From Cohnella herbarum (lineage in GTDB: Bacteria > Bacillota > Bacilli > Paenibacillales > Paenibacillaceae), in contig NZ_CP051680.1 in the NCBI RefSeq assembly GCF_012849095.1, positions 7,923,001 to 7,987,000 on the forward strand: a stretch of 64,000 bases of DNA, read 5' to 3'. The notes beneath the pieces are model-generated. The model saw only the letters and a program-made list of their open reading frames with translations, did no database searches and was not told the DNA's origin. Positions 19,234 through 26,886 of the stretch are shown here, piece by piece; the stretch's first letter is position 1; the number at the start of each line of letters is the position of its first letter. A program made the translations under genes and the position numbers.

Positions 19234-19280
19234 CACGCCGCTTGTTCTCCTTTAGGGGGAGCAAGCGGCGTGTTGTTGTT
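19234..19280 (+). terminator. Terminator after uxaC
   Basis: A long stem with arms near CACGCCGCTTG and CAAGCGGCGTG encloses a short loop and is followed by TGTTGTTGTT. It closes the uxaC operon. Confidence 0.75.
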
Positions 19281-19304
19281 CATGGGCATAAGGGAGGATA
19301 TGGA

Positions 19305-20231
19305 GTGAGCGAGCAAGACTTAACGAAGGAGCAGGGCAAGAGAGAGAACATTCCTCACGATGAAGCGTTCAAGAAATTGCTGCAAACCTTTTTCGCCGAA
19401 TTTATCGAGCTGTTTTTTCCACACTTGGATTTGCTATTGGATCATACCCACACGCGATTGTTAATGCAGGAGTTGCTCGTAGATATCGTTGGCGAAGAGG
19501 CAAGGAGTCTCGATTTACTCATAGAAACCAGGTATAGATCGCTTAATGCTTATATACTGATACATTTAGAGCCGCAATCGTACTGGCAAGAAAAATTCAA
19601 CGAGCGAATGTTTATCTATTTCAGTCGACTCTTCGAGCGGCATCGCAAAGAGCATAGACTTATTATTCCGATTGCGATCTTTACCTCGGATGCGTGGCGA
19701 GAAGAGCCGGATACCTACTCGATGGCGATACCCGATCATGAGATCGTCCGTTTTCAGTTTTTAAAGGTGGAGCTGAAAAAGCATAATTGGAGACGATTCG
19801 TGGATTCGGATAATCCCGTAGCCGCTGCGCTGTTAGCGAAAATGGGATATAATAAGAAGGAAAAGAGAGAGATGCGTTCGGCTTACTTGCGGATGATTCT
19901 ACGGATGAGAAAAAAGCTGGACGATGCGAAAATGGCTTTAATCATGTCCGTTGCGGATTTGTATTTCGAGCCCGATAGAGAACAAGATGAACAAGTACTG
20001 CGCGAGTTGCTTAACCAATATCCGGAGGAGGGCGATAACATCATGGAGCTTATGCCGGCTTGGAAACGTTGGGGATACGAGGAAGGAATAGAGGAAGGGT
20101 TGGAGAAAGGAAAAGCGGAAGAACGCAAAATGACCGTTCGCAAGCTGCTTGCCAAAGGTTTCTCCGACGAGCAGATCGCCGAAACGCTTGAAATATCTTT
20201 GGATGAAATTAAACGGCTTGCCCGTCATTAA
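19305..20231 (+). CDS. Rpn-family recombination-promoting nuclease / YhgA-like transposase
   Basis: A 308-residue member of the Rpn (PD-(D/E)XK) family. The nuclease core is visible as DEAFKKLLQTFF near the start, then LDLLIETRYRS and ILIHLEPQSYWQEKF. The C-terminal third carries a charged EEGIEEGLEKGKAEE repeat-like stretch and a small helix-turn-helix (KGFSDEQIAETLEISLDEIK), a usual Rpn ending. GTG 19305 after AGGGAGG is preferred to the in-frame ATG upstream in the terminator. Rpn proteins cut DNA and promote RecA-independent exchange; host role unknown. Confidence 0.85.
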   Translation: MSEQDLTKEQGKRENIPHDEAFKKLLQTFFAEFIELFFPHLDLLLDHTHTRLLMQELLVDIVGEEARSLDLLIETRYRSLNAYILIHLEPQSYWQEKFNERMFIYFSRLFERHRKEHRLIIPIAIFTSDAWREEPDTYSMAIPDHEIVRFQFLKVELKKHNWRRFVDSDNPVAAALLAKMGYNKKEKREMRSAYLRMILRMRKKLDDAKMALIMSVADLYFEPDREQDEQVLRELLNQYPEEGDNIMELMPAWKRWGYEEGIEEGLEKGKAEERKMTVRKLLAKGFSDEQIAETLEISLDEIKRLARH

Positions 20232-20241
20232 CCGATAGATA

Positions 20242-20284
20242 AGGGACAGGAACTTTGGCTGCTTAGCCGAAAGATGCTGTCCCT
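20242..20284. terminator. Hairpin between convergent genes
   Basis: AGGGACAG and CTGTCCCT form a perfect 8-bp stem around a 27-base loop that itself contains GGCTGCTTAGCC. It lies between the Rpn gene and the small minus-strand gene and probably serves as a shared terminator. Confidence 0.55.
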
Positions 20285-20293
20285 ATTTCGTAA

Positions 20294-20539
20294 TTACAAC
20301 GGGTCTTCTCCCGGATAATCCCGGTCCAAACCGGCATGCAATCCGCGATTCTCATAGCCGAAACGAGCCGGAGAACGCTGGTCATCACGCCACTCCGGGG
20401 TTTTACCTAAAGTTTCCGAGATCAACGGAGAGCCGTAGGGGCCTTCGGGAAATTCTTCGGGAATCAGATCATTGCGCAGCGATTCAACCGTCGCGAGATC
20501 GGTCGTCGCTTGTTTTTTCTCCGAACGAAAGGGAAACAG
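20294..20539 (-). CDS. Small conserved-looking protein with a CTG start
   Basis: An 81-codon minus-strand frame that starts at no ATG, GTG or TTG. Its only start with a ribosome binding site is CTG at 20539, nine bases after TTAGGAGG. The predicted product is hydrophilic and acidic with motifs LATVESLRNDLIPEEFPEGP, then PEWRDDQRSPARFGYENR and LDRDYPGEDPL at the end. Codon use matches the host. I do not recognise the family with certainty; it resembles short Bacillales proteins of unknown function. The real start could be elsewhere only if it is non-canonical. Confidence 0.65.
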   Translation of the reverse strand: MFPFRSEKKQATTDLATVESLRNDLIPEEFPEGPYGSPLISETLGKTPEWRDDQRSPARFGYENRGLHAGLDRDYPGEDPL

Positions 20540-20612
20540 GGTTGGAAACCTCCTAACTGATTAGGGTGATTTCCATTAGAGTGTCCGGGTCAACCGATTG
20601 TTAATCGGAAAG

Positions 20613-20909
20613 TTAATCGGTATAATTGACGGCTCCGAGTACGAGAGTCAGAAATTGGGCGAGTTCTGCCGCTTCTTCCTCGTTGATCCGAAACACCGAT
20701 TCCAGCACGCCCTCTTCTTCGAGGTCGTCTGGCCCCAATACGGCGCTGCGTCCGAACATCATGTCCGTTACGAGCTTCTTGCCGTAGAAACGGTTCGTCG
20801 ATAAAATCGCCAGGTCAAAGCGTTTCAGACCGGGCGTTACGAACGTGACGAACCGGGTCGTCGTTTGTTCCGTCGAATCCGATAAAAAATCGAAATCCTT
20901 CATACTCAT
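20613..20909 (-). CDS. DUF3055-like small protein
   Basis: A 98-residue acidic protein. TTTRFVTFVTPGLKRFDLAI, then STNRFYGKKLV and GPDDLEEEGVLESVF, match the pattern I know for the Bacillales DUF3055 family. The function is unknown. The ATG follows AAGGAGGA, and a TATAAT hexamer lies about 35 bases upstream. It is the last host gene before the integrated element, and its promoter region is intact. Confidence 0.75.
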   Translation of the reverse strand: MSMKDFDFLSDSTEQTTTRFVTFVTPGLKRFDLAILSTNRFYGKKLVTDMMFGRSAVLGPDDLEEEGVLESVFRINEEEAAELAQFLTLVLGAVNYTD

Positions 20910-21089
20910 CGGTAAAAGTCCTCCTTGGCATTCTGCTCCTCTTATTATACGGGATAGACGGGGTATTGCCTAACTTGGATATATTTGATAATCTATAGTT
21001 GTTCATGTTTGCAGGAGAGAGGAAGCACTTCTATTTTGAGGGTCTGAAAACCCAATGATATCAAGGTTTATGAATTTATTTGTGGGTAT

Positions 21090-21109
21090 TTGCCCACGTT
21101 TTGCCCACG
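21090..21109 (+). repeat. Left copy of the integrase-end repeat
   Basis: TTGCCCACGTTTTGCCCACG, two TTGCCCAC units in tandem, just beyond the integrase stop. It matches the right-end copy in 19 of 20 bases. The GTGGG just before it can also pair with the first CCCAC. It probably contains integrase arm-binding sites. Confidence 0.65.
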
Positions 21110-21120
21110 TGAGATAAACA

Positions 21121-22362
21121 TTAGAGGCCATTCATTAGCTCATCGAGCTTTTGGACTGCTTCTTTTTTTCGTGTTTTTGTTACGTGTAGATATATGTCCT
21201 TCGTTACTCGATCCGACTTATGCCCTAGACGCTCCATGATGGCCTCTATGGATACACCGGCTTCGGCCATGAGTGAAGTATGGGTATGCCTCATCGAATG
21301 CGGTGAGAGGGCTGTATTCAAGCCCGCGTACTTTAACAGTGTGGTCATGCGCTTATGAACGCTGCCGCGTGAAATTGGATATCCTAGCAATGTATCTTCC
21401 CGAGCAAATACGTAATCCTTATCTAGATAAGTTTTCTTATGTTCCATTTTGAAAATGTTCTGTCGGGCTTTCAAACTTTTCAATTCTGTAACAAGCACCT
21501 TATTAATGTCGATGACACGCTTTGAGCTTATCGTCTTTGGTGGGTTTAATCCTGGATTCGCAACTCCATCCTTCTCATACAACGTTTTGTTGATATTGAT
21601 TGTCTGGTTTACCAGATCGATATCCCGCCACTTTAGAGCAACCATCTCCCCGATTCGCAATCCTGTATAAGCTAATAAATAATACCTCACGAAATCATCC
21701 GGATGGCCCTTTTTAGCCTCATGGAGGAAACGGGCAAGCTCTTCCTTCTCTAAATACTTCGGAAGCTCGTTCTCATTTTCTAACTCTTCAACTGTCTTTT
21801 GAAAAGTTGGTAACTGGGCTTTTTCAGTTGGATCGGAAGCGATTATTTCAAGATCAACTGCATTGGCGAACAGTAGTTTTGCCGTCTCATGAATACTTTC
21901 AATTGTTTTCTTCGAGTAGCCTTTTCTCTTAACTTTCTTACCGACTTCTTTGTTCTTGAGCTCAATGAGCATGTCCTGATACATTTTTCGGGTAATTTTC
22001 TTAAGTGGGATTTCGGAGAAGTGAGCGGATAGGTTTTTGAGTCTAGCACGCCTAATATCGATCGTGCTGTTTCTCACTTTTCCAGTAGCTGCATAAATGT
22101 CAATCCATTGTTCTGCGAATTCCTTAAACGAAACATTTTTCTCCGATACGTATGTACCGTCAGCAACGGATACAATAGCCTTTGCATAAGCGAGCTCTGC
22201 TTCCTTCTGAGACTTGAAGCCATGTTTCTCCGTTTGCCGGCGTTTGCCCGTCTTAGGATCTGGGCCGAGCTCGAGCCGATAAGACCAGGTAGCTCCGCAT
22301 TTACACTTTCCCTCGCATTTACAACTACGTTTACGTACCGTTGATTTAGCTATTGTTTTCAA
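21121..22362 (-). CDS. Tyrosine-type site-specific integrase
   Basis: Catalyses integration and excision of the element. The 413-residue protein has a short Cys-rich N-terminal segment (SCKCEGKCKCG), an arm-binding domain, a SAM-like core-binding domain (residues about 70-190) and a catalytic domain. Arg in YTGLRIGEMVALKW, His-x-x-Arg in SPHSMRHTHTSLM, LGHKSD and the nucleophile Tyr in TKDIYLHVT are all in place, so it should be active. The only upstream start is TTG at 22362, unusually close to its GAGAGGAG sequence. It is transcribed toward the left end. Confidence 0.93.
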   Translation of the reverse strand: MKTIAKSTVRKRSCKCEGKCKCGATWSYRLELGPDPKTGKRRQTEKHGFKSQKEAELAYAKAIVSVADGTYVSEKNVSFKEFAEQWIDIYAATGKVRNSTIDIRRARLKNLSAHFSEIPLKKITRKMYQDMLIELKNKEVGKKVKRKGYSKKTIESIHETAKLLFANAVDLEIIASDPTEKAQLPTFQKTVEELENENELPKYLEKEELARFLHEAKKGHPDDFVRYYLLAYTGLRIGEMVALKWRDIDLVNQTININKTLYEKDGVANPGLNPPKTISSKRVIDINKVLVTELKSLKARQNIFKMEHKKTYLDKDYVFAREDTLLGYPISRGSVHKRMTTLLKYAGLNTALSPHSMRHTHTSLMAEAGVSIEAIMERLGHKSDRVTKDIYLHVTKTRKKEAVQKLDELMNGL

Positions 22363-22403
22363 CTCCTCTCTTAATTCTATTTATGCTTTTTAGTCAACTA
22401 CAA

Positions 22404-22730
22404 TCAATAACGCAAACCTGCTGTATTGTGTTCAAGAGCCTTTTTAGTCACTTCATGCAACTTGTCTATTATTGGTTTTGAGCGCACTACTTCAGATACA
22501 TCATTACTTATATATTTGCGTGCCCCAACACGAAGTCCCTCTTCATTCAACTTTTTAGCCACTTCCGCTACAGCACCTTCAATGGCGTACTCATGAATAA
22601 TCCGCTTTTCGAGCGTATCGGGAGAATAAGACTCGATTAAAGCAATGACTTCATTCTGATGTTCAATTTCTTTCTGGAGGGCCTCCACGTATTCTTTCCT
22701 CTTCTGTAGACTGATTTTTTTCATCTTCAT
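22404..22730 (-). CDS. Hypothetical small helical protein
   Basis: A 108-residue, mostly helical, charged protein. The first 45 residues look coiled-coil (KRKEYVEALQKEIEHQNEV), and the C-terminal half (EVAKKLNEEGLRVGARKYIS) could be a DNA-binding helix pair. It lies between the integrase and the palindrome-rich region and is read with the integrase. Such a place often holds an excision or transfer accessory protein, but I recognise no family. Confidence 0.6.
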   Translation of the reverse strand: MKMKKISLQKRKEYVEALQKEIEHQNEVIALIESYSPDTLEKRIIHEYAIEGAVAEVAKKLNEEGLRVGARKYISNDVSEVVRSKPIIDKLHEVTKKALEHNTAGLRY

Positions 22731-23378
22731 AGAATTGTTCCTTTCGGTTTATGAATTTTAATACATATAGGAACCGCCATGCAGCGGGGAACCTCTTTGT
22801 AAGTCGCCTGAGCCCGATAAAGCCGTTCTGAGGGCTTGTATAGGCTGGGTGGTAGTTTGTACCGGTTAACGTTGTAGTGTGCTGAAACCATGATGAATCA
22901 ATACGAAATGGAGCTTAGACGGTGTGATTGATGGGGTATGTTGAACATACATCATAGGTTCATTACTAATGAGGTCATGGTTACGGTAAGTTAGCGTCCC
23001 CTTGTCAGTCATTGCGTGCTGGAGCTTAGACGGTGCATTGTCTGCATACGTCCGTAATAATCGTGTAGGGTTTACGACGCGCGTCGTATTAGTACCCGGG
23101 TGTCGACCAGTTATAGCGCGCGCTATTTTCTCTAAAGTGCACGCGAGTGCACTTTTCTTTCGACACTTCTGTCGAATCATGATCTCACTCACCAATTATG
23201 GTGAGTCCAAAATTGGACTGTCATGGGTCAGCATGGATCCGTGCGCTCCTCAATTTCGACTCAGCAATTTTGCATAGTCTCATTACATCAACGGAATGGT
23301 GGAGTTTCAACGAACGGAAATTCGCGTTGGTTACTTCTTGCCCTAAGAGATTCTTAGGGTGCGCAATTTTTCGTTCAG
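22731..23378. other. Non-coding region rich in repeats and palindromes
   Basis: 648 bases without a credible gene. It contains a 16-bp direct repeat (TGGAGCTTAGACGGTG at 22909-22924 and 23020-23035), an inverted repeat GTATGTT-G-AACATAC at 22936-22950, the palindrome array at 23073-23219, and a hairpin CCCTAAGA-GAT-TCTTAGGG at 23341-23359. Open frames here lack ribosome binding sites and credible protein sequence. A replication or transfer origin, or a packaging site, is possible. Confidence 0.6.
23073..23219. repeat. Array of distinct perfect palindromes and hairpins
   Basis: In order: TACGACGC/GCGTCGTA (23073-23088), ACCCGGGT (23094-23101), GTCGAC (23102-23107), ATAGCGC/GCGCTAT (23113-23126), AAAGTGCAC-gcga-GTGCACTTT (23134-23155), TTCGACA-cttc-TGTCGAA (23159-23176), ATCATGAT (23176-23183), ACTCACC-aattat-GGTGAGT (23187-23206) and AGTCCAA-aa-TTGGACT (23204-23219). 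Each arm set is different, so this is not a tandem repeat. Confidence 0.85.
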
Positions 23379-24317
23379 TTACTGCCGATCCGGGAACAAC
23401 ACTTTGAGCATGTCCAGGATGCGTTGGCGATCGGGAGCATTTAGTGGCTGATGTTTATACGTGACTTCTTCTTCATTGAGTAAGCTAGTAAGTTCTTTGT
23501 TCTGCGTTACTTCACCAATGGTCAACGGAAAATCTTTGAGAGCCATTTCTAGATCACGTCCAACGGTTGTTATATCTCCTAAATCGAATTTTCTTCCACT
23601 ATGTTCTTCAACTACCCCCACTAACGCTTTTACAACGTCGCGAATGGTTATACGTGCTGCTTCTCTTGCTTCTTCATCGGTCATCTCTACTAAGTCCCAT
23701 GTTAAATCATCGAGTTGTTTTAGTTGCATTTGGTTGCCACGTTTTTGATGGCTTCCAGTGGTAACTAATTTTGAATAATCGATATCTAATTCATGTTTTT
23801 TGGCTATTTTAATGACATCTGCATAAAGTTTCCCCATTTCATCAAAATCGTCAAGTCTCTGCATCATTTCAATTAACTCATTAGTAATGTTCGAGAAGTC
23901 GAACAATGAATCTTTCATCACTTCATCGTCAATTGTGCTTTTCATTAATTCAATTAGATCCACTTTGATCTCTTCCGGATAGTCTCCGTTAATTGACATT
24001 TGGGATAATAAATCTCGGAACGATTCAATTACCTTCGATCGATCATTGTACGCTTCTTTTAATTGTTTTTTCTTATCATCAGAGAGACCATCAAAGTAAC
24101 CGGAGTATTCAAGAAGATCACCATATGGGTGATCGTAAGCTTCAGAAAGTTTCCGTAGTGTCTCTCTTGATGGTATTGGTGGCTTATTAGTTTTTCGATT
24201 GTTTCCTAATTCTAGATCGCGTATATATGTGTGACTTAGCCCGGTGAGTTTAGCAACATCTCGTAAAGTCATTTTCCCTCGTAGTTCGCGAAGTTTTTCA
24301 CCAAATTTCTGATTCAA
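23379..24317 (-). CDS. XRE-type repressor-like regulator with long C-terminal domain
   Basis: A 312-residue regulator, probably the element's master repressor. Residues about 5-70 form an XRE helix-turn-helix (LRGKMTLRDVAKLTGLSHTYIRDLELGNNR). The rest is helical and acidic with no protease-like S24 or ImmA motif that I can see, so induction may not be the classical RecA type. The start is TTG at 24317, with AAGGAG upstream. It is divergent from the 24476 regulator, as in phage switches. Confidence 0.8.
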   Translation of the reverse strand: MNQKFGEKLRELRGKMTLRDVAKLTGLSHTYIRDLELGNNRKTNKPPIPSRETLRKLSEAYDHPYGDLLEYSGYFDGLSDDKKKQLKEAYNDRSKVIESFRDLLSQMSINGDYPEEIKVDLIELMKSTIDDEVMKDSLFDFSNITNELIEMMQRLDDFDEMGKLYADVIKIAKKHELDIDYSKLVTTGSHQKRGNQMQLKQLDDLTWDLVEMTDEEAREAARITIRDVVKALVGVVEEHSGRKFDLGDITTVGRDLEMALKDFPLTIGEVTQNKELTSLLNEEEVTYKHQPLNAPDRQRILDMLKVLFPDRQ

Positions 24318-24390
24318 TTGTTATAACTCCTTCCATCTGATCATCTTGGTTTCTATTGTAAGGTATAGACGAACAAAGATAAAGAGGAAT

Positions 24391-24455
24391 GTTGTTTCGT
24401 ACTTGACACTTTATAACATCCATAATAAAATGAATTTTGTAAAGTGTGAAACAAC
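24391..24455 (+). promoter_or_regulatory. Switch promoter flanked by GTTGTTTC operator half-sites
   Basis: TTGACA at 24403-24408 and TAAAAT at 24426-24431 (17-base spacer) form a promoter for the small XRE gene. GTTGTTTC (24391-24398) lies just upstream of the -35, and its inverse GAAACAAC (24448-24455) lies just beyond the -10. A nested CACTTTA/TAAAGTG pair (24407-24413 and 24440-24446) is also present. The same half-sites recur as a 17-bp palindrome at 24671. Confidence 0.65.
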
Positions 24456-24475
24456 AAAAGAGTGAGGTGATTTTA

Positions 24476-24736
24476 TTGAAAAATGATGTTAAGTACCTGC
24501 GTCGAAGTAAGGCTTTCGATATGACCCAGGAAGAGCTGGCTCAAATTATAGGTGTAACGAAAGCCACGATATCAGCAATAGAGAATGGGGCGAATACTTC
24601 CGCGGAGAATATGTTGAAGATTTCAAGAGTTTTCAGTAAGGATCCAAGGGAAATTTTTTTTGTTGAAGATGTTGTTTCTGAAACAACAAACGAATTAGAA
24701 ATAGGAATGGGGGGATTACATGGAACCAGTAATTAA
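24476..24736 (+). CDS. Small XRE-family regulator (Cro-like)
   Basis: An 86-residue single-domain helix-turn-helix protein (LRRSKAFDMTQEELAQIIGV, then TKATISAIENGANTSAENM). It is probably the Cro-like or antirepressor partner of the divergent regulator. The TTG at 24476 follows GTGAGGTGATT; the longer frame from 24446 would start inside the operator. Its 3' part contains a second copy of the operator. Confidence 0.8.
   Translation: MKNDVKYLRRSKAFDMTQEELAQIIGVTKATISAIENGANTSAENMLKISRVFSKDPREIFFVEDVVSETTNELEIGMGGLHGTSN
24671..24687. promoter_or_regulatory. Perfect operator-like palindrome inside the Cro-like gene
   Basis: GTTGTTTC-T-GAAACAAC is a 17-bp perfect palindrome made of the two half-sites that flank the switch promoter. 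It lies 33 bp before the next regulator's ATG and may be a second operator for it. Confidence 0.6.
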
Positions 24737-24980
24737 GTTTTATAATGCCAAACATTTCGTAGAACTGCTTATCCGCAAAGGACATACAGTACATTCATTT
24801 GCTGTAGTCGTTGGGATTGAAGAAGCAACCATCGAACAAATCACGAACGGGAAAGGGAACCCGAGTCCGCAAGCCGCCAAAAAAATATGTGATGCTCTCG
24901 AAGTCAAATTTGATGACATCTTTCGTATCGGATATAGCAAGTCGAAACCGAACAAGCAGCCACAATCTGCAACGAACTAA
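24720..24980 (+). CDS. Second small XRE-family regulator
   Basis: An 86-residue helix-turn-helix protein (FVELLIRKGHTVHSFAVVVG, then IEEATIEQITNGKGNPSPQ and AKKICDALEVKFDDIF). Its start overlaps the end of the preceding gene by 17 bases, so the two are translated from one message. Single-domain XRE pairs of this kind occur in phage and satellite switches. Its specific target is unknown. Confidence 0.78.
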   Translation: MEPVIKFYNAKHFVELLIRKGHTVHSFAVVVGIEEATIEQITNGKGNPSPQAAKKICDALEVKFDDIFRIGYSKSKPNKQPQSATN

Positions 24981-25012
24981 TTTAATCCATCAATTAATGA
25001 AGGAGAAAGACC

Positions 25013-25411
25013 ATGAGCATTGATTCAACGCAAAGATTCTTGGACGTAGTGTTTGAAAGACTGCTGAATGAGAATGCGAGTAGCTTAATGGCAATGAAGG
25101 CTTTGATCGTGGAAGGCACCAATGAGATTCGTAACCGCGAATCCGCAGCAACAAGTGAAGCTCCGATTATAAACGGACGCAAGAGGGTTCTAAGGGCCGA
25201 GCATTTGCCGGATGTTTGCTCGCCGCAAGTCGCGGCCGACTACTTACAAATTTCGCGTACACGTGTCTATGAATATTGCGGAATTGCCCCTGAAGCTGGC
25301 GGTATCCCGAGTTATACGATCGGCGGAAGCCGCAAAATCGATAAAGCTGATTTGCTTCGTTGGAAAGAGGCGCAAAAGGCAAGAGCAGCTGAGCGCTTCG
25401 CTCATGATTGA
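25013..25411 (+). CDS. Excisionase-like helix-turn-helix protein
   Basis: A 132-residue protein. The C-terminal half has a MerR/excisionase-type winged helix (SPQVAADYLQISRTRVYEYC, then PSYTIGGSRKIDKADLLRWK). This is typical of the HTH_17 family used by excision factors and satellite AlpA-like activators. The first 60 residues are helical and of unknown role. ATG follows GAAGGAG. Confidence 0.75.
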   Translation: MSIDSTQRFLDVVFERLLNENASSLMAMKALIVEGTNEIRNRESAATSEAPIINGRKRVLRAEHLPDVCSPQVAADYLQISRTRVYEYCGIAPEAGGIPSYTIGGSRKIDKADLLRWKEAQKARAAERFAHD

Positions 25412-25499
25412 ACTACACTTGGTCAGTTAACGGGAATTATGTTGATCATCTCCGCTTACTAGCAACTCATTAAAACTCAATCAAGGGAGCGATATTTTA

Positions 25500-25949
25500 A
25501 TGCAGGCAAAACAGGTGATTAACTGGCGCGGTGTTTACGAAGCGAACAGCTTCGATAAGAATGTCTTTGAGCAAATCCAGAGAGGCGAAATTCCGGATTG
25601 TTTGCAAGGGCAAGGAAAAGAGGCGGAGTTTTTCATGGAAGCTGTTCGGCTAATTGCAAATGAGTCTCGCGATATGACCAATGCTGAATTTTCGGAATTT
25701 CAGCTACGATTCGATCGGGTACTGTCCATGTCGCAGGAACAAGCGATCGAAGTCGATAATCCTATCCTCACAAGGGCAGACCGTGAGCAGGTGTTTAGCG
25801 CATGCATTGTTGACGCGATTGCCGATGATGGTTCTATTCCTCTCGAATCCGTGATTGAAGGGCTCGAACGAGAAGGTTTTGACGTGTCGGAGCTCCGGGC
25901 CTTTTGTGAAGAGATTATTTCCAGAGAAGGAGTTGCTCCCAATGCCTGA
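25500..25949 (+). CDS. Hypothetical acidic protein
   Basis: A 149-residue acidic protein with no signal peptide or membrane segment. Motifs such as MTNAEFSEFQLRFDRVLSM and ILTRADREQVFSACIVDAIA suggest an all-helical fold. AGGGAG precedes the ATG. It starts the early left-to-right operon of the element and overlaps the next small gene. I recognise no family. Confidence 0.65.
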   Translation: MQAKQVINWRGVYEANSFDKNVFEQIQRGEIPDCLQGQGKEAEFFMEAVRLIANESRDMTNAEFSEFQLRFDRVLSMSQEQAIEVDNPILTRADREQVFSACIVDAIADDGSIPLESVIEGLEREGFDVSELRAFCEEIISREGVAPNA

Positions 25950-26142
25950 GGGTTGGTTGATACAACTTATTACGGAATTATCGTTGATGCTCGACAAGAG
26001 CAGAGATGAGATAGAGTCAGTTGTTAAGCAGTGCTCGACTTTCCGTAACGACGGCAGGATTGTTTTACACCTGGAACGGATGGAGCCACTGCTCGGATTG
26101 GAAGCTGGATATTTCCGGAAAGCAGCCGGACGAAGAATATAG
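25942..26142 (+). CDS. Hypothetical small protein
   Basis: A 66-residue frame starting at ATG 25942, overlapping the preceding stop by 8 bases, with GAAGGAG upstream. It is helical (LIQLITELSLMLDKSRDEIE) with a basic tail. It is probably translated by coupling. No family is recognised, and the longer frame from 25855 lacks a ribosome binding site. Confidence 0.5.
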   Translation: MPEGWLIQLITELSLMLDKSRDEIESVVKQCSTFRNDGRIVLHLERMEPLLGLEAGYFRKAAGRRI

Positions 26143-26158
26143 AAAGGAGCCAAATGAT

Positions 26159-26506
26159 ATGGCTGAATTTAATTTACAGACGCGATTACGAGCTATTGAT
26201 AGTGCTGAGCACGGTCCGAGGCTGCTGGAGATCAGCGGAGAGCATGTCCGCCTAGCGAAGGAGCTTATTTGTAACACGAGCGCATACACCATGGAGCAAC
26301 GTGAAGAGATGCGTGGCCGCATTGAGCAATTACGGCAGGAGCGCGATTCAATCCTATCTCTCTATGCTGATTCTGTTCAGGATCCAGAAGTGATCATGGA
26401 TAGTGGTTCGCAATCGTCGGCGCCAATGTCAGGGATTTTCGGACAGGAGAGCTTCAATGCAGTGGACAGGCCTCATACATCATCTTTGAGAGTGGTGAGC
26501 GATTAA
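26159..26506 (+). CDS. Hypothetical coiled-coil protein
   Basis: A 115-residue protein with a central charged helix (SAYTMEQREEMRGRIEQLRQ) and a serine-rich C-terminal tail. AAAGGAG precedes the ATG at 26159. It directly abuts the next gene (stop TAA followed at once by ATG), so both are in one operon. The family is unknown. Confidence 0.6.
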   Translation: MAEFNLQTRLRAIDSAEHGPRLLEISGEHVRLAKELICNTSAYTMEQREEMRGRIEQLRQERDSILSLYADSVQDPEVIMDSGSQSSAPMSGIFGQESFNAVDRPHTSSLRVVSD

Positions 26507-26848
26507 ATGGCAACGATCTATTTCAACTGGATCATCATGCGTCCGCTTCTTATTCTACTGCAAGACTTGGAAGCTGAGCTAACTGCCCTTGATACGGCCG
26601 GCGTAACCGTATTGCCCCTCGAAGCACATAAATTCGAGCTGATTCATACCATTCTGGGATTATGCGGAATCGAGCGAGATGATGATGAGGTTGCATACCT
26701 CTGCGATCCCCTGTTTTCCTTCCTTGAAGGCAACATAACTATCAGACAGTGCATGGAGAAAATGGATCTAATGTTCATTGAAACCAAGAAGGAAAGGCGG
26801 GGGAGGGATGGAGCCGGTAATGAAAGAGCTCTTATCGGAACCAGTTAA
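26507..26848 (+). CDS. Hypothetical small protein
   Basis: A 113-residue protein that begins immediately at the stop of the gene before it. The N-terminal half is hydrophobic and helical (IIMRPLLILLQDLEAELTAL), not a clear signal peptide. The tail is basic. I recognise no family; synteny with a replication gene suggests an early phage-type accessory role. Confidence 0.55.
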   Translation: MATIYFNWIIMRPLLILLQDLEAELTALDTAGVTVLPLEAHKFELIHTILGLCGIERDDDEVAYLCDPLFSFLEGNITIRQCMEKMDLMFIETKKERRGRDGAGNERALIGTS

Positions 26849-26886
26849 ATCAATGAAACGTCGATCGGCGGTGAAGTAAATATTAT

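Noticed and set aside
20981..21060. tRNA or tmRNA 3' end as the integration target
   Set aside because: No acceptor stem or TTCGA-type loop found at either element end.
22866..23277. Open frames on both strands across the palindrome region
   Set aside because: They lack ribosome binding sites, have unlikely amino acid content and run through the palindromes; treated as non-coding.
22731..23378. CRISPR array
   Set aside because: Only one 16-bp sequence is repeated, twice; palindromes differ from each other and no cas genes are present.
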